A stretch of DNA of 64,000 nt from Pseudomonas yamanorum (lineage in GTDB: Bacteria > Pseudomonadota > Gammaproteobacteria > Pseudomonadales > Pseudomonadaceae). The notes below the pieces were generated by a model. The model had not been told where the DNA came from, ran no database searches, and saw only the letters and a list, made by a program, of their open reading frames with translations. The stretch's first letter is position 1; each line of letters starts with the position of its first letter. Shown piece after piece: positions 17,515 through 25,610 of the stretch. The translations under genes and the position numbers were made by a program. The stretch spans positions 388,766-452,765 of the forward strand of contig NZ_JACARE010000003.1 in NCBI RefSeq assembly GCF_013386765.1. The letters are read 5' to 3'.

Positions 17515-17964
17515 TTAGCTCTGTGCTTGATGCAGTTCTTGCAGACGGTCAGCACCGCCTTCCACTACGCCGTCAGCATAAGCGCGTTTGTTGGCACGGC
17601 TCGAACCGTCTTCAACCAGACCTTTCTGTTCCAGGCGATCACGGCCACCTTCGGCAACAGCGTTGCGTTCCATCAGGCGATCAGCGCCACCTTCAACCAG
17701 GCCTTTCTGTTCCAGACGATCACGGCCACCTTCAGCAACGCCTTCGGTGTAAGCGCGTTTGTTGGCTTGTTCCGAACCGTTTTCAGTGATGCTGCCGTTG
17801 TAGTCGGTGTTGTTCTTGTCCGAAGCACCGCTGCGGGCCAGGGTCTGGCTTACGTGGGATGCATCGGCTTTCACTTGTGGGGTGGCCTGTTCAGCAGCTG
17901 GCAGGGCAAATGCGCTGGTGGCCAGGACGGAAAGTACAAAGCTTGCGAGTAATTGGCGTTTCAT
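17515..17964 (-). CDS. Secreted small protein with RDRLEQKGL-type repeats
   Basis: A 149-residue protein with a signal peptide (MKRQLLASFVLSVLATSAFA, cleavage near residue 20). The second half is made of imperfect 13-residue repeats: VAEGGRDRLEQKGL, VEGGADRLMERNA, VAEGGRDRLEQKGL, VEDGSSRANKRAYADG and VVEGGADRLQELH. At the DNA level the repeats are also close, suggesting recent internal duplication. AAGGAG precedes the ATG at 17964. Similar Pseudomonas proteins are sometimes labelled phage infection protein, but I know of no established function. A periplasmic location is the only firm prediction. Confidence 0.8.
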   Translation of the reverse strand: MKRQLLASFVLSVLATSAFALPAAEQATPQVKADASHVSQTLARSGASDKNNTDYNGSITENGSEQANKRAYTEGVAEGGRDRLEQKGLVEGGADRLMERNAVAEGGRDRLEQKGLVEDGSSRANKRAYADGVVEGGADRLQELHQAQS

Positions 17965-18332
17965 GATGGGTTGCTCCTTGGGAGGGCGATAAATTGGGTA
18001 CAGGGCTAATGCTACTCTTGATAAGTCGATATAAAAGTTCATAAACACAATGGTAATAATCAACAGAATTGATTGTTCCCTGCGAGGGCTCTATCTCGCA
18101 CGTCTCAAGCCCGCGGTTTTGCACCGTGGTGGGTATTTTCGACACGATCGTGGGTAACAACGGTGCGTCGTTGATGATTGAAGCTGTCCGGTTGATCAGA
18201 AAAATCTGTTTTTACGGCTAATTCATCGATGGGGTTAAACCCCCGCGCCGTTTGTCAGTCGTAGCCATATAAGCTGTAGTCAAAACGTGCGCCCCAAGGC
18301 GCCCGCTCAGTCGTAACCTGGAGTCCTGTGCA
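17965..18332. other. 368-base divergent gap, repeat protein / asmA
   Basis: No gene or recognisable RNA seen. It must carry promoters for both flanking genes. The left side is AT-rich (18000-18075); a GGAG site precedes asmA at the right end. Confidence 0.5.
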
Positions 18333-20402
18333 ATGACGCGCACTCGTAAAATTCTCGCCTGGAGCTGCGCCAGCTTCGTTTTGTTAATCGCCATCGTGGT
18401 GTTGGTGCTGGTGTTCTTCGACTGGAACCGGATCAAGCCGCCGCTCAACGCCAAGGTCTCCGAAGAGCTGCATCGCGACTTTGCTATCAACGGCAACCTG
18501 GCCGTGGTGTGGCAGCGCGAGCCTGATGAAGGCGGCTGGCGCGCCTGGATTCCGTGGCCCCATGTGATTGCCGAAGACCTGACCCTGGGCAACCCCGACT
18601 GGTCGAAAACCCCGCAGATGGTCACCCTCAAGCGCGTGGAACTGCGTATCTCGCCCCTGGCGTTGCTGGCCCAGCGCGTGGTGATCCCGCGTATCGACCT
18701 CACCGAACCGAGCGCGCAATTGCAGCGCCTGGCCGATGGTCGCGCCAACTGGACCTTCAAGTTCGACCCCAAGGACCCCAACGCCGAACCGTCCAACTGG
18801 GTGGTGGATATCGGCGCCATCGGCTTCGACAAGGGCCACGTGACCCTCGACGACCAAACCCTCAAGACCCAGCTCGACGTGGTGATCGACCTGCTGGGCA
18901 AGCCGATTCCTTTCGGCGAGATCGTCGGTGATGCCGACGCCAAAAAGGCCTTGGAAAAAGGCTCGGCGCCGCAGGATTACGCGTTCGGCCTCAAGGTCAA
19001 AGGCCAGTACCACGGCCAGAAACTCGATGGCACCGGCAAGATCGGTGGCCTGCTGGCGCTGCAGGACGCGGCCAAGCCGTTCCCGCTGCAAGCCCAGGCC
19101 AGGATCGGCGACACCAGCATCGCCCTGGCCGGCACCCTGACCGATCCGATGAACCTCGGCGCCCTCGACCTGCGCCTCAAACTCTCCGGCAGCAGCCTGG
19201 GCAACCTGTACCCGCTGACCGGCGTGACCTTGCCGGATTCGCCGGCCTATTCCACCGACGGCCACCTGATCGCCAAGCTGCATGAGGCCAGCGGTGCGTC
19301 GTTCCAGTATGAAAACTTCAACGGCAAGATCGGCAACAGCGATATCCACGGCAACCTGGGCTATGTCGCCAGCCAACCCCGGCCCAAGCTCACGGGTGCG
19401 TTGGTCTCCAACCAATTGTTGATGACTGACCTGGCGCCATTGATTGGTGCCGACTCCAACGCCAAACAAAAGGCCCGTGGCGGCGAAAGCAAGCAACCGG
19501 CAACCAAGGTGCTGCCGGTGGAAGAGTTCCGCACCGAGCGCTGGCGCGATATGGATGCCGACGTTGAATTCACCGGCAAGCGCATCGTCCACAGTGCTGA
19601 TTTGCCGTTCACCGACCTCTATACCCACCTGGTGCTCAACGACGGCCAGTTGAGCCTGGAGCCCCTGCGTTTCGGCGTGGCCGGCGGCAAGCTCGACGCG
19701 CAGATCCGCCTCAACGGGCGCATCACGCCGATGGAAGGCCAGGCGAAACTTACCGCTCGCAACTTCAAGCTCAAGCAGTTGTTCCCGACCTTCGAGCCGA
19801 TGAAGACCAGCTTTGGTGAACTCAACGGCGACGCGGACATTTCCGGGCGCGGCAACTCTGTCGCAGCCTTGCTCGGCACCTCGAATGGCGATCTGAAGAT
19901 GTTGATCAACGACGGCGCCATCAGCCGCAGCCTGATGGAAATCGCCGGGCTCAACGTGGGCAACTACGTGGTCGGCCGCCTGTTTGGCGACAAGGAAGTG
20001 AAGATCAACTGCGCGGCCGCCGACTTCGGTATCAAGTCCGGCCTGGCGACGACTCGCCTGTTTGTGTTCGATACCGAGAACGCCATCATCTACATCGATG
20101 GCACGGCGAACATGGCCAGCGAACAGTTGGACCTGACCATCACGCCGGAGTCCAAGGGCTTCCGCCTGTTTTCCCTGCGCTCGCCGCTGTACGTCAATGG
20201 GCCGTTTATCAAGCCCAATGCGGGGGTAAAGGCCGTGCCGTTGATGTTGCGTGGCGCGGGCATGGTTGCGCTTGGCGTGATTGCCGGACCGGCGGCGGGC
20301 CTGCTGGCGCTGGTGGCACCGAGCGGCGACGAGCCGAACCAGTGTGCGCCGTTGCTGCAACAGATGAAGGAAGGCAAGGCACCGAAGACGGTGAAAGGCT
20401 AA
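18333..20402 (+). CDS. AsmA family protein
   Basis: A 689-residue AsmA-like protein. One N-terminal membrane helix (residues 8-28, ASFVLLIAIVVLVLVFF) is followed by a long periplasmic domain. LNAKVSEELHRDFAINGNL is the typical early AsmA segment, and the C-terminal block with NVGNYVVGRLFGDKEVKINCAAADF and GTANMASEQLDLTITPESK matches the AsmA-2 domain. The family is linked to outer membrane assembly and lipid transport between membranes. A second hydrophobic stretch lies near the C-terminus (AGMVALGVIAGPAAGLLALV). GGAG lies nine bases before the ATG. It stands as a single gene. Confidence 0.88.
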   Translation: MTRTRKILAWSCASFVLLIAIVVLVLVFFDWNRIKPPLNAKVSEELHRDFAINGNLAVVWQREPDEGGWRAWIPWPHVIAEDLTLGNPDWSKTPQMVTLKRVELRISPLALLAQRVVIPRIDLTEPSAQLQRLADGRANWTFKFDPKDPNAEPSNWVVDIGAIGFDKGHVTLDDQTLKTQLDVVIDLLGKPIPFGEIVGDADAKKALEKGSAPQDYAFGLKVKGQYHGQKLDGTGKIGGLLALQDAAKPFPLQAQARIGDTSIALAGTLTDPMNLGALDLRLKLSGSSLGNLYPLTGVTLPDSPAYSTDGHLIAKLHEASGASFQYENFNGKIGNSDIHGNLGYVASQPRPKLTGALVSNQLLMTDLAPLIGADSNAKQKARGGESKQPATKVLPVEEFRTERWRDMDADVEFTGKRIVHSADLPFTDLYTHLVLNDGQLSLEPLRFGVAGGKLDAQIRLNGRITPMEGQAKLTARNFKLKQLFPTFEPMKTSFGELNGDADISGRGNSVAALLGTSNGDLKMLINDGAISRSLMEIAGLNVGNYVVGRLFGDKEVKINCAAADFGIKSGLATTRLFVFDTENAIIYIDGTANMASEQLDLTITPESKGFRLFSLRSPLYVNGPFIKPNAGVKAVPLMLRGAGMVALGVIAGPAAGLLALVAPSGDEPNQCAPLLQQMKEGKAPKTVKG

Positions 20403-20425
20403 CTGGAGAAGCCGGGACCAAAAAA

Positions 20426-20512
20426 TGTGGGAGCTGGCTTGCCTGCGATGCAGGCACCTCGGTATTTCAGTTGCACCGAGGTGATGCTATCGCGGGCAAG
20501 CCCGCTCCCACA
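20426..20512. repeat. REPIN hairpin between asmA and ferritin-like gene
   Basis: GTGGGAGCTGGCTTGCCTGC arm at left and inverted GGGCAAGCCCGCTCCCACA arm at right with an ACCTCGGT/ACCGAGGT inner pair. It sits between two convergent genes. Confidence 0.9.
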
Positions 20513-20530
20513 TGAGTTTTGCGGTGTTAG

Positions 20531-21061
20531 TTAGAGGTCCTGCAGAATATCCGCCATGTCATCGGCGTGTTCTTCTTCCTGGGCCAGGATGTCTTCGAAG
20601 ATCCGGCGAGTGGTCGGGTCTTTGTCGCCGATGTACTGGATGATCTCGCGGTAGCTGTCCACCGCGATGCGCTCGGCCACCAGGTCTTCGTAGACCATTT
20701 CCTTCAGGGTGTTGCCGGCCACGTACTGCGCGTGGGAGTTCTTCGACAGCAGGTCGGGGTTGAACTCCGGCTCGCCGCCCAACTGCACGATGCGCTCGGC
20801 CAGCTTGTCGGCGTGTTCGGCTTCCTGGGTGGCGTGCTCAAGGAATTCCTCGGCGGCGACATGGGCCTTGACGCCATTGGCCATGAAATAGTGGCGCTTG
20901 TAGCGCAGCACGCACACCAGTTCGGTGGCCAGGGATTCGTTGAGCAGGCGCAGGATTTCCTGGCGGTCGGCATCATAGCCTTCGGTTACGGCACCGTTTT
21001 CGACGTTCTTGCGGGCGCGGTCACGTAAGGTGGCTACGTCAGACAAATGTGAGTCAGTCAT
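20531..21061 (-). CDS. Ferritin-like / bacterioferritin-family protein
   Basis: A 176-residue four-helix ferritin-like protein. The helices carry the diiron ligand pattern: ESLATELVCVLRYKRHYF, EFLEHATQEAEHADKLAERI, YEDLVAERIAVDSYREII and ILAQEEEHADDMADIL. It is about 20 residues longer than standard Bfr, with an N-terminal extension (MTDSHLSDVATLRDRARKN). P. aeruginosa has a similar probable bacterioferritin in the same general region as its urease genes. Iron storage or protection from peroxide is likely; whether it binds haem is unclear. AGGAG precedes the ATG. Confidence 0.85.
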   Translation of the reverse strand: MTDSHLSDVATLRDRARKNVENGAVTEGYDADRQEILRLLNESLATELVCVLRYKRHYFMANGVKAHVAAEEFLEHATQEAEHADKLAERIVQLGGEPEFNPDLLSKNSHAQYVAGNTLKEMVYEDLVAERIAVDSYREIIQYIGDKDPTTRRIFEDILAQEEEHADDMADILQDL

Positions 21062-21159
21062 CTCGTTCTCCTGGTACTAATCCGGTTTTGCGCCACGCTC
21101 TGCCGGCGTGATCGCTCCAAGTTGTGAGTCCCAGGCAACGCAAAAAGTTTTATCGGATT

Positions 21160-22059
21160 TTACAACGCGTGCCCCGACAGGCGTGCTTCCTCCTGCAACC
21201 ACGCAAAAAACGCCCGGACCGGCGGGTGCCGTTCACGGCCTGGAACGCACAGGGCCGTGTAGCCGGCGCCGTCGACGCGGATCTGCGGCCGATAGGGCAC
21301 CAGCAAGCCGCTGGCGACGCTTTCCGAGACCAGGATATTGCTCGCCAACACCAGGCCCTGGCCGGCGATGGCGGCTTGCAGAGCATAGTGCTCTTCGTCG
21401 TATTCCCGCAGTGGCGAGGCCGATTGCAGCCAGTCTTCCCCGGCCTTTTTGCACCAGGCCTGCCAGCCCAGGGCGTAGAGCTTGGAGTTGTGCCAGCGCA
21501 CGCTGATCAGGGTCGGGGTGCGCTCATCGGCCAGGGCGACCTGTTCGGGCGAGCCGTACACCGCAAAACACTCATCGAACAGGCACAGACCGTGGAGGTT
21601 CGCGTAGTCGTCGATGCTGTAGCGGATTACCAGGTCGACGCTGGCGTCTTGCTGCAAGTCCACGACCGCGCAGTTGGTGTCCAGGCGCAAGTTGATAGCC
21701 GGATGGGCGGCGTAGAAACGTCCCAGTCGCGGCACCAGCCACAAGGCGGCGAACGCGGGCGTGGTAGACAGCGTGAGATGGCCGGCGCTGCGCTGCGGGC
21801 GGAGGGTGTCGACGCTTTGCGCTACGTCCAGCAAGGCTCCGTGCAGGCTGTGGAACAATCGCTCGCCACACTCTGTCAGGCGGACCTGACGCGGCAGGCG
21901 CTCGAACAGCGGCACGCCGAGCCAGGTTTCCAGGGAGCGAATCTGATGGGACACGGCCGTCGGCGTCACCGACAGCTCCTGGGCGGCGGCCTTGAAGCTC
22001 AACAGGCGCGAGGCCGATTCAAAGGTGCGCAGGGCGGTCAGGGGCAGCGAGGCAAACAT
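21160..22059 (-). CDS. LysR-family regulator divergent from azoreductase
   Basis: A 299-residue LysR regulator with the helix-turn-helix in RLLSFKAAAQELSVTPTAVS and a GcvA-type effector domain. I use the ATG at 22059 because GGAG lies seven bases upstream; in-frame ATGs at 22071 and 22092 are alternatives. It is divergent from azoR and the SMR gene, with a LysR-box-like motif between, so it likely regulates them, which is inference from layout. Confidence 0.87.
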   Translation of the reverse strand: MFASLPLTALRTFESASRLLSFKAAAQELSVTPTAVSHQIRSLETWLGVPLFERLPRQVRLTECGERLFHSLHGALLDVAQSVDTLRPQRSAGHLTLSTTPAFAALWLVPRLGRFYAAHPAINLRLDTNCAVVDLQQDASVDLVIRYSIDDYANLHGLCLFDECFAVYGSPEQVALADERTPTLISVRWHNSKLYALGWQAWCKKAGEDWLQSASPLREYDEEHYALQAAIAGQGLVLASNILVSESVASGLLVPYRPQIRVDGAGYTALCVPGRERHPPVRAFFAWLQEEARLSGHAL

Positions 22060-22100
22060 GTAAGGCTCCATGGATGAATTGATCTCATCCAAAGCAACTA

Positions 22101-22119
22101 TTGCTCATTTGTGAGGCAA
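22101..22119. promoter_or_regulatory. Putative LysR box between LysR and azoR
   Basis: TTGCTCATTTGTGAGGCAA is an imperfect inverted repeat (TTGC-CTCA / TGAG-GCAA lacking one C on the left) in the middle of the divergent gap. Size and place fit a LysR recognition site. Confidence 0.4.
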
Positions 22120-22195
22120 GCTGCGCATCTCTAGATTTGTTTGCAGCAGAGGCAGCCATTCAGGTTGCCTGAGTCTAGCGCGTGAAGGTCTACAG

Positions 22196-22837
22196 ATGAA
22201 AAAAATGCTTGCGATCCATTCCAGTCCCCGTGGTGAGCGTTCCCATTCCCGGCGCCTGGCCGAGGTCTTTCTCGCTGCGTGGCACACCGCGAACCCCGAC
22301 GCGTACCTGACCCGCCGCGAAGTCGGCCGTGCCTCGATTCCCCATGTCAGCGAAGCGTTCATTGCCGCCAGCTTCCACCCCGAGCCGCAGTCGATGCCGT
22401 TGTCCATGCACGCCGATTTGCAGCTGAGCAATGAGCTGGTAGCCGAGTTGATCGAACATGAGCTGCTGGTGATTTCCGTGCCGATGTACAACTTCGGGAT
22501 TCCCAGCGGCCTCAAGGCCTGGATCGACCAGGTCGTGCGCATGGGCCACACCGTGGACATCACCCAGGACAGCCAGGGCATCGCCCAGTACCAGCCGTTA
22601 CTGCTGGGCAAAAAGGCCCTGATCATCACCAGTCGCGGCGGGAGTGGCTTTGGCCCGGGCGGTGAAAACGAGGCGATGAACCATGCCGATCCGCACCTGC
22701 GAACGGCGTTGGGGTTTATCGGCATCACCGACGTCACGGTGATTGCGGCCGAGGGCGAGGAGTCTGATCCGCAGGTGTTCCGCCGTTCCTGTGACGCCGT
22801 TGAGGGCCAATTGCGCGATCTGGCCGGGAGCTTCTGA
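22196..22837 (+). CDS. azoR: FMN-dependent NADH-azoreductase (AzoR family)
   Basis: A 213-residue flavodoxin-fold quinone/azo reductase. [15 protein letters not shown] near residues 9-23 is the FMN phosphate loop; [20 protein letters not shown] and the SRGG turn (TSRGGSGF) bind the flavin ring. It reduces quinones and azo compounds with NADH, protecting against electrophile stress. AAGG lies seven bases upstream of the ATG. The SMR gene begins one base after its stop, so the two form an operon. Confidence 0.9.
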   Translation: MKKMLAIHSSPRGERSHSRRLAEVFLAAWHTANPDAYLTRREVGRASIPHVSEAFIAASFHPEPQSMPLSMHADLQLSNELVAELIEHELLVISVPMYNFGIPSGLKAWIDQVVRMGHTVDITQDSQGIAQYQPLLLGKKALIITSRGGSGFGPGGENEAMNHADPHLRTALGFIGITDVTVIAAEGEESDPQVFRRSCDAVEGQLRDLAGSF

Positions 22838-22838
22838 C

Positions 22839-23144
22839 GTGTCCTGGTTCTTCCTGTTGATCGCGGCCGGGTTCGAAGTGACGTTCGCCATGAGCATGAA
22901 GTACGCCGAGGGGTTCACCCGCCTGTGGCCATCGTTGATCACGGTCATCGCGGCGGTGGGCGGAATTTATTTCCTGACCCTGGCCATGCGTGAGCTGCCG
23001 GTGAGTGTTGCCTACCCGATCTGGACGGCCATCGGCTCATTGGGCACGGTCTTTCTCGGCTTTATGTTTTTGGGGGAGAGCCTGACGCTGGTCAAGCTGG
23101 TGTCGGTGGGGCTGATCGTCGCCGGTGTGGTGGGGCTTAAGTAG
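22839..23144 (+). CDS. Small multidrug resistance (SMR) family transporter
   Basis: A 101-residue four-helix SMR protein. Glu13 in AAGFEVTFAMSMKY is the conserved membrane glutamate of the proton-coupled mechanism; EGFTRLWPS and VAYPIWTAIGSLGT are also characteristic. The GTG start is set by the azoR stop one base earlier. It resembles both EmrE (EGFTRLWPS) and the SugE/Gdx type (LPVSVAYPIWT, ending GLK), so drug versus guanidinium export cannot be decided. Pairing with an azoreductase suggests detoxification. Confidence 0.88.
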   Translation: MSWFFLLIAAGFEVTFAMSMKYAEGFTRLWPSLITVIAAVGGIYFLTLAMRELPVSVAYPIWTAIGSLGTVFLGFMFLGESLTLVKLVSVGLIVAGVVGLK

Positions 23145-23176
23145 CGTCATGGCAACCGGCAGGCCGGGTTATCGTT

Positions 23177-23259
23177 CATCGCAGCAAGCCAGCTCCCACA
23201 CTGGACCGAGTTGTCCGGCTAAATGCCGATCAAATGTGGGAGCTGGCTTGCCTGCGATG
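23177..23259. repeat. REP inverted pair after the SMR gene
   Basis: CATCGCAGCAAGCCAGCTCC... at left and the inverted GTGGGAGCTGGCTTGCCTGC arm at right; the left arm lacks two bases, so the pair is slightly decayed. Lies between convergent genes. Confidence 0.85.
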
Positions 23260-23267
23260 GCGTCAGA

Positions 23268-24155
23268 TCAGGCAACACTGACCTTGCTGCGAACCGGCGT
23301 CGTCCAGCGCTCCGACAAAATCACCCCGCCCAACGTCAGCAAGCCACCCACCAGGTGATACATCGCCAACTGCTCCTTCAGCACCACCGCGGCAATCAGT
23401 GCGGTGATCAATGGCAGCAGGTTGAAAAACAGCGTGGTGCGGCTCGGGCCCAGGGTTTTCACCGAATGCATCCATGCCAACGGCGCAAGCATCGAGGCCA
23501 GCAGGCAGGCATACAGCACCAGCGGGATATTCGACCAGCCAAGGCCGGCCTTGTCGGAGAACAGGAACAGTGGAAACAGCACCACCACCGCCACCAGTAT
23601 CTGCAAATACAGCAACACCAGCGGCGGCAATCGCAGCTGCCATTTTTTCAGCAGGGTGCTGTAGACCGCGTAGGCGAGGGTGGCCACCAGCATCATCGCG
23701 TCACCCAGGTTCAGCCCGTGTTGCAGCAGGGCGCTGAGGCTGCCGGCGGAAACCACCACCACCACGCCGGCGAACGACAGCACGGCACCGGTGAGGGCAC
23801 CAAAGGTCAGGCGCTGGCCGAGGCTGATGATGGCGGCGGTGAGGGCCATCAGCGGCATCAGCGAGAGGATGATGCCCATGTTGGTGGCCGAGGTCAGGTT
23901 CGCGGCGTAATACGCCAGGCTCTGATACACCGCCATGCCCAGCACGCCGAGGATGAAAATCTTGCCCAAATTAGGGCGGATCAGCGGCCAGTTGGCGATG
24001 ACCGGCTTGAGCATGAACGGGGTAAACAGCAACCCCGCCAGCAGCCAGCGATAAAAGCCGATCTCGGCGGGAAAAATCGTCCCCACCGCGAGCTTGTTGA
24101 CCACGGTATTGCCGGCCCAGATAAAAATGGCCAGTAACGGATAAGCGTATTGCAT
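23268..24155 (-). CDS. EamA/DMT-family exporter
   Basis: A 295-residue transporter with ten hydrophobic segments arranged as two EamA repeats. The first begins MQYAYPLLAIFIWAGNTVVN with AEIGFYRWLLAGLLF, and the second contains LAPLAWMHSVKTLGPSRTTL. The ATG at 24155 begins directly at the first helix; a longer frame upstream crosses the operator region. Members export amino acids or metabolites; the substrate is not evident. It is divergent from an AraC regulator and shares a 97-base promoter region with a strong palindrome. Confidence 0.87.
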   Translation of the reverse strand: MQYAYPLLAIFIWAGNTVVNKLAVGTIFPAEIGFYRWLLAGLLFTPFMLKPVIANWPLIRPNLGKIFILGVLGMAVYQSLAYYAANLTSATNMGIILSLMPLMALTAAIISLGQRLTFGALTGAVLSFAGVVVVVSAGSLSALLQHGLNLGDAMMLVATLAYAVYSTLLKKWQLRLPPLVLLYLQILVAVVVLFPLFLFSDKAGLGWSNIPLVLYACLLASMLAPLAWMHSVKTLGPSRTTLFFNLLPLITALIAAVVLKEQLAMYHLVGGLLTLGGVILSERWTTPVRSKVSVA

Positions 24156-24196
24156 GGAAAGGAACCCGTTGCGTCTATGAAGGCCAATTATCCTTT

Positions 24197-24250
24197 GTCT
24201 GGATCGAAGCCTATACTTCGATCCAGCCATCCGACCTTTGTATCCAGACA
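24197..24250. promoter_or_regulatory. Operator palindrome between EamA and AraC genes
   Basis: CTGGATCGAAG (24199-24209) and CTTCGATCCAG (24216-24226) form an 11-base perfect inverted repeat with a six-base spacer. A further ATCCAGACA at 24242-24250 is the inverse of TGTCTGGAT at 24197-24205, giving a third half site next to the AraC ATG at 24253. The layout suits autoregulation by the AraC protein and control of the exporter. Confidence 0.6.
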
Positions 24251-24252
24251 AT

Positions 24253-25041
24253 ATGCTCAAGAAGTACATCAACCTTCCCGATTTCGACCAATTGCCGTCC
24301 CCGGTGTACTTCCGATATTCGGAGTTCGAGGCCGACACCCACGCCAGCGCCCACCAGCATGCATGGGGCTCTTTGGACTACTCGGCCCGTGGCGTGATGC
24401 GCTTTGAAGTAGCGGGCAGCCGCTTCATGTCGCCACCGCAATACGCGGTGTGGATCCCGCCGAACACCCAGCACAGCTCCTACAACGCCCAGGCGATTGT
24501 CTATCGCTCGGTGTACCTGGCGCCCGCGCTGTGCGAGCACTTGCCGGCGCAGCCGTGCACCCTGAGCGTCAGCGATATCCTCAAGGCGATCCTCAGTGAC
24601 TTCGCCGAGCGCGACGTGAATATTCCCGAGAATGAAGCCGATGTGCGCCTGGCCCAGGTGCTGGTCGACCAGCTCCGGCAGGCCCCGGTGCATGATTGTT
24701 TCCTGCCGTATGCCAGCCATCCCGGGCTGCTCGGCGTGCTGGAGGGCATGCAGGCCGATCCCGGCGATAACCGCGCGCTGGCCCAGTGGGCGGAACAGGC
24801 ACATGTCAGCGAGCGCACCCTGGCCCGGCAATTCGTACGCGAACTGGGAATGAGTTTCGGTGAATGGCGCCAACGCCTGCGTTTTCTTGTGGCCATCGAA
24901 GCGCTGGACAGCTCGCGCAGCGTCCAGGAAGTGGCGTTTGACCTGGGCTACAGCACCGCCTCGGCGTTCATCGCCATGTTTCAACGCCAGGCGGGCTGCA
25001 CTCCGGAGCAGTACCGTCGGACGAATATCCGCAGCAGGTGA
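24253..25041 (+). CDS. AraC-family transcriptional regulator
   Basis: A 262-residue regulator. The N-terminal cupin-like part (residues 1-110) has HQHAWGSLDYSARGVMRFEV and YAVWIPPNTQHSS. The C-terminal double helix-turn-helix covers residues 160-258, with ERTLARQFVRELGMSFGEWR, SVQEVAFDLGYSTASAFIAM and FQRQAGCTPEQYRR as the signature. The start at 24253 lies directly after the operator half site. It probably senses a small ligand and controls the adjacent EamA exporter. Confidence 0.88.
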   Translation: MLKKYINLPDFDQLPSPVYFRYSEFEADTHASAHQHAWGSLDYSARGVMRFEVAGSRFMSPPQYAVWIPPNTQHSSYNAQAIVYRSVYLAPALCEHLPAQPCTLSVSDILKAILSDFAERDVNIPENEADVRLAQVLVDQLRQAPVHDCFLPYASHPGLLGVLEGMQADPGDNRALAQWAEQAHVSERTLARQFVRELGMSFGEWRQRLRFLVAIEALDSSRSVQEVAFDLGYSTASAFIAMFQRQAGCTPEQYRRTNIRSR

Positions 25042-25112
25042 ACGTGTAACAGGGTTTGACTACACTGCTGGAGAGGCCGTGCCCCTCGGCACGGTAACAG
25101 GGAGAAAACTCC

Positions 25113-25427
25113 ATGAAGATGCTGCGTATTCCGCTGTTGATGATGGGCTTGCTGTTGTGTTCTCAAGGCTTTGCCGCGACTGCCGCACAGACGGCTCAGC
25201 AACAAAAAATGACCTCGTGCAACGCCGAAGCCAAGACCAGTGGCAAGACCGGTGATGATCGCAAGGCATTCATGAAAACGTGCCTGTCGGCCGCCCCGGC
25301 CGCCAACGACGCCAAGACCCTCACCCCACAGCAGCAGAAGATGAAAGACTGCAACGCCACGGCGAAAACCCAGGCGCTGACCGGCGATGCGCGTAAAACC
25401 TTTATGAGCACCTGCCTGAAGAAATAA
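25113..25427 (+). CDS. PsiF-repeat secreted protein
   Basis: A 104-residue protein with a signal peptide (cleavage near SQGFA-ATAA, residue 21) and two PsiF repeats. These are QQQKMTSCNAEAKTSGKTGD with AFMKTCLSA, and QQQKMKDCNATAKTQALTGD with TFMSTCLKK. Each carries a pair of cysteines, suggesting two disulphides in the periplasm. PsiF was named for phosphate-starvation induction in E. coli, but its role is unknown and I see no Pho box here. GGGAG lies before the ATG. Confidence 0.87.
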   Translation: MKMLRIPLLMMGLLLCSQGFAATAAQTAQQQKMTSCNAEAKTSGKTGDDRKAFMKTCLSAAPAANDAKTLTPQQQKMKDCNATAKTQALTGDARKTFMSTCLKK

Positions 25428-25437
25428 TGCACAAACC

Positions 25438-25527
25438 TGTGGGCGCTGGCCTGCCTGCGATCGCGATCTGACAGTCGATGCCTCTGCTGACTGACCCACC
25501 GCCATCGCAGGCAAGCCAGCTCCCACA
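25438..25527. repeat. REPIN hairpin after psiF-like gene
   Basis: TGTGGGCGCTGGCCTGCC arm (two changes from consensus) and inverted GGCAAGCCAGCTCCCACA arm. It lies 11 bases after the psiF-like stop and may end that transcript. Confidence 0.85.
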
Positions 25528-25610
25528 TTGGACCGCGTTTAGACTTCTCGCTTGATTTCCCCAAGGCTGGCAGACTGCCCATCCTTTAACGCCGTTCGTT
25601 TTGAGGCTGT

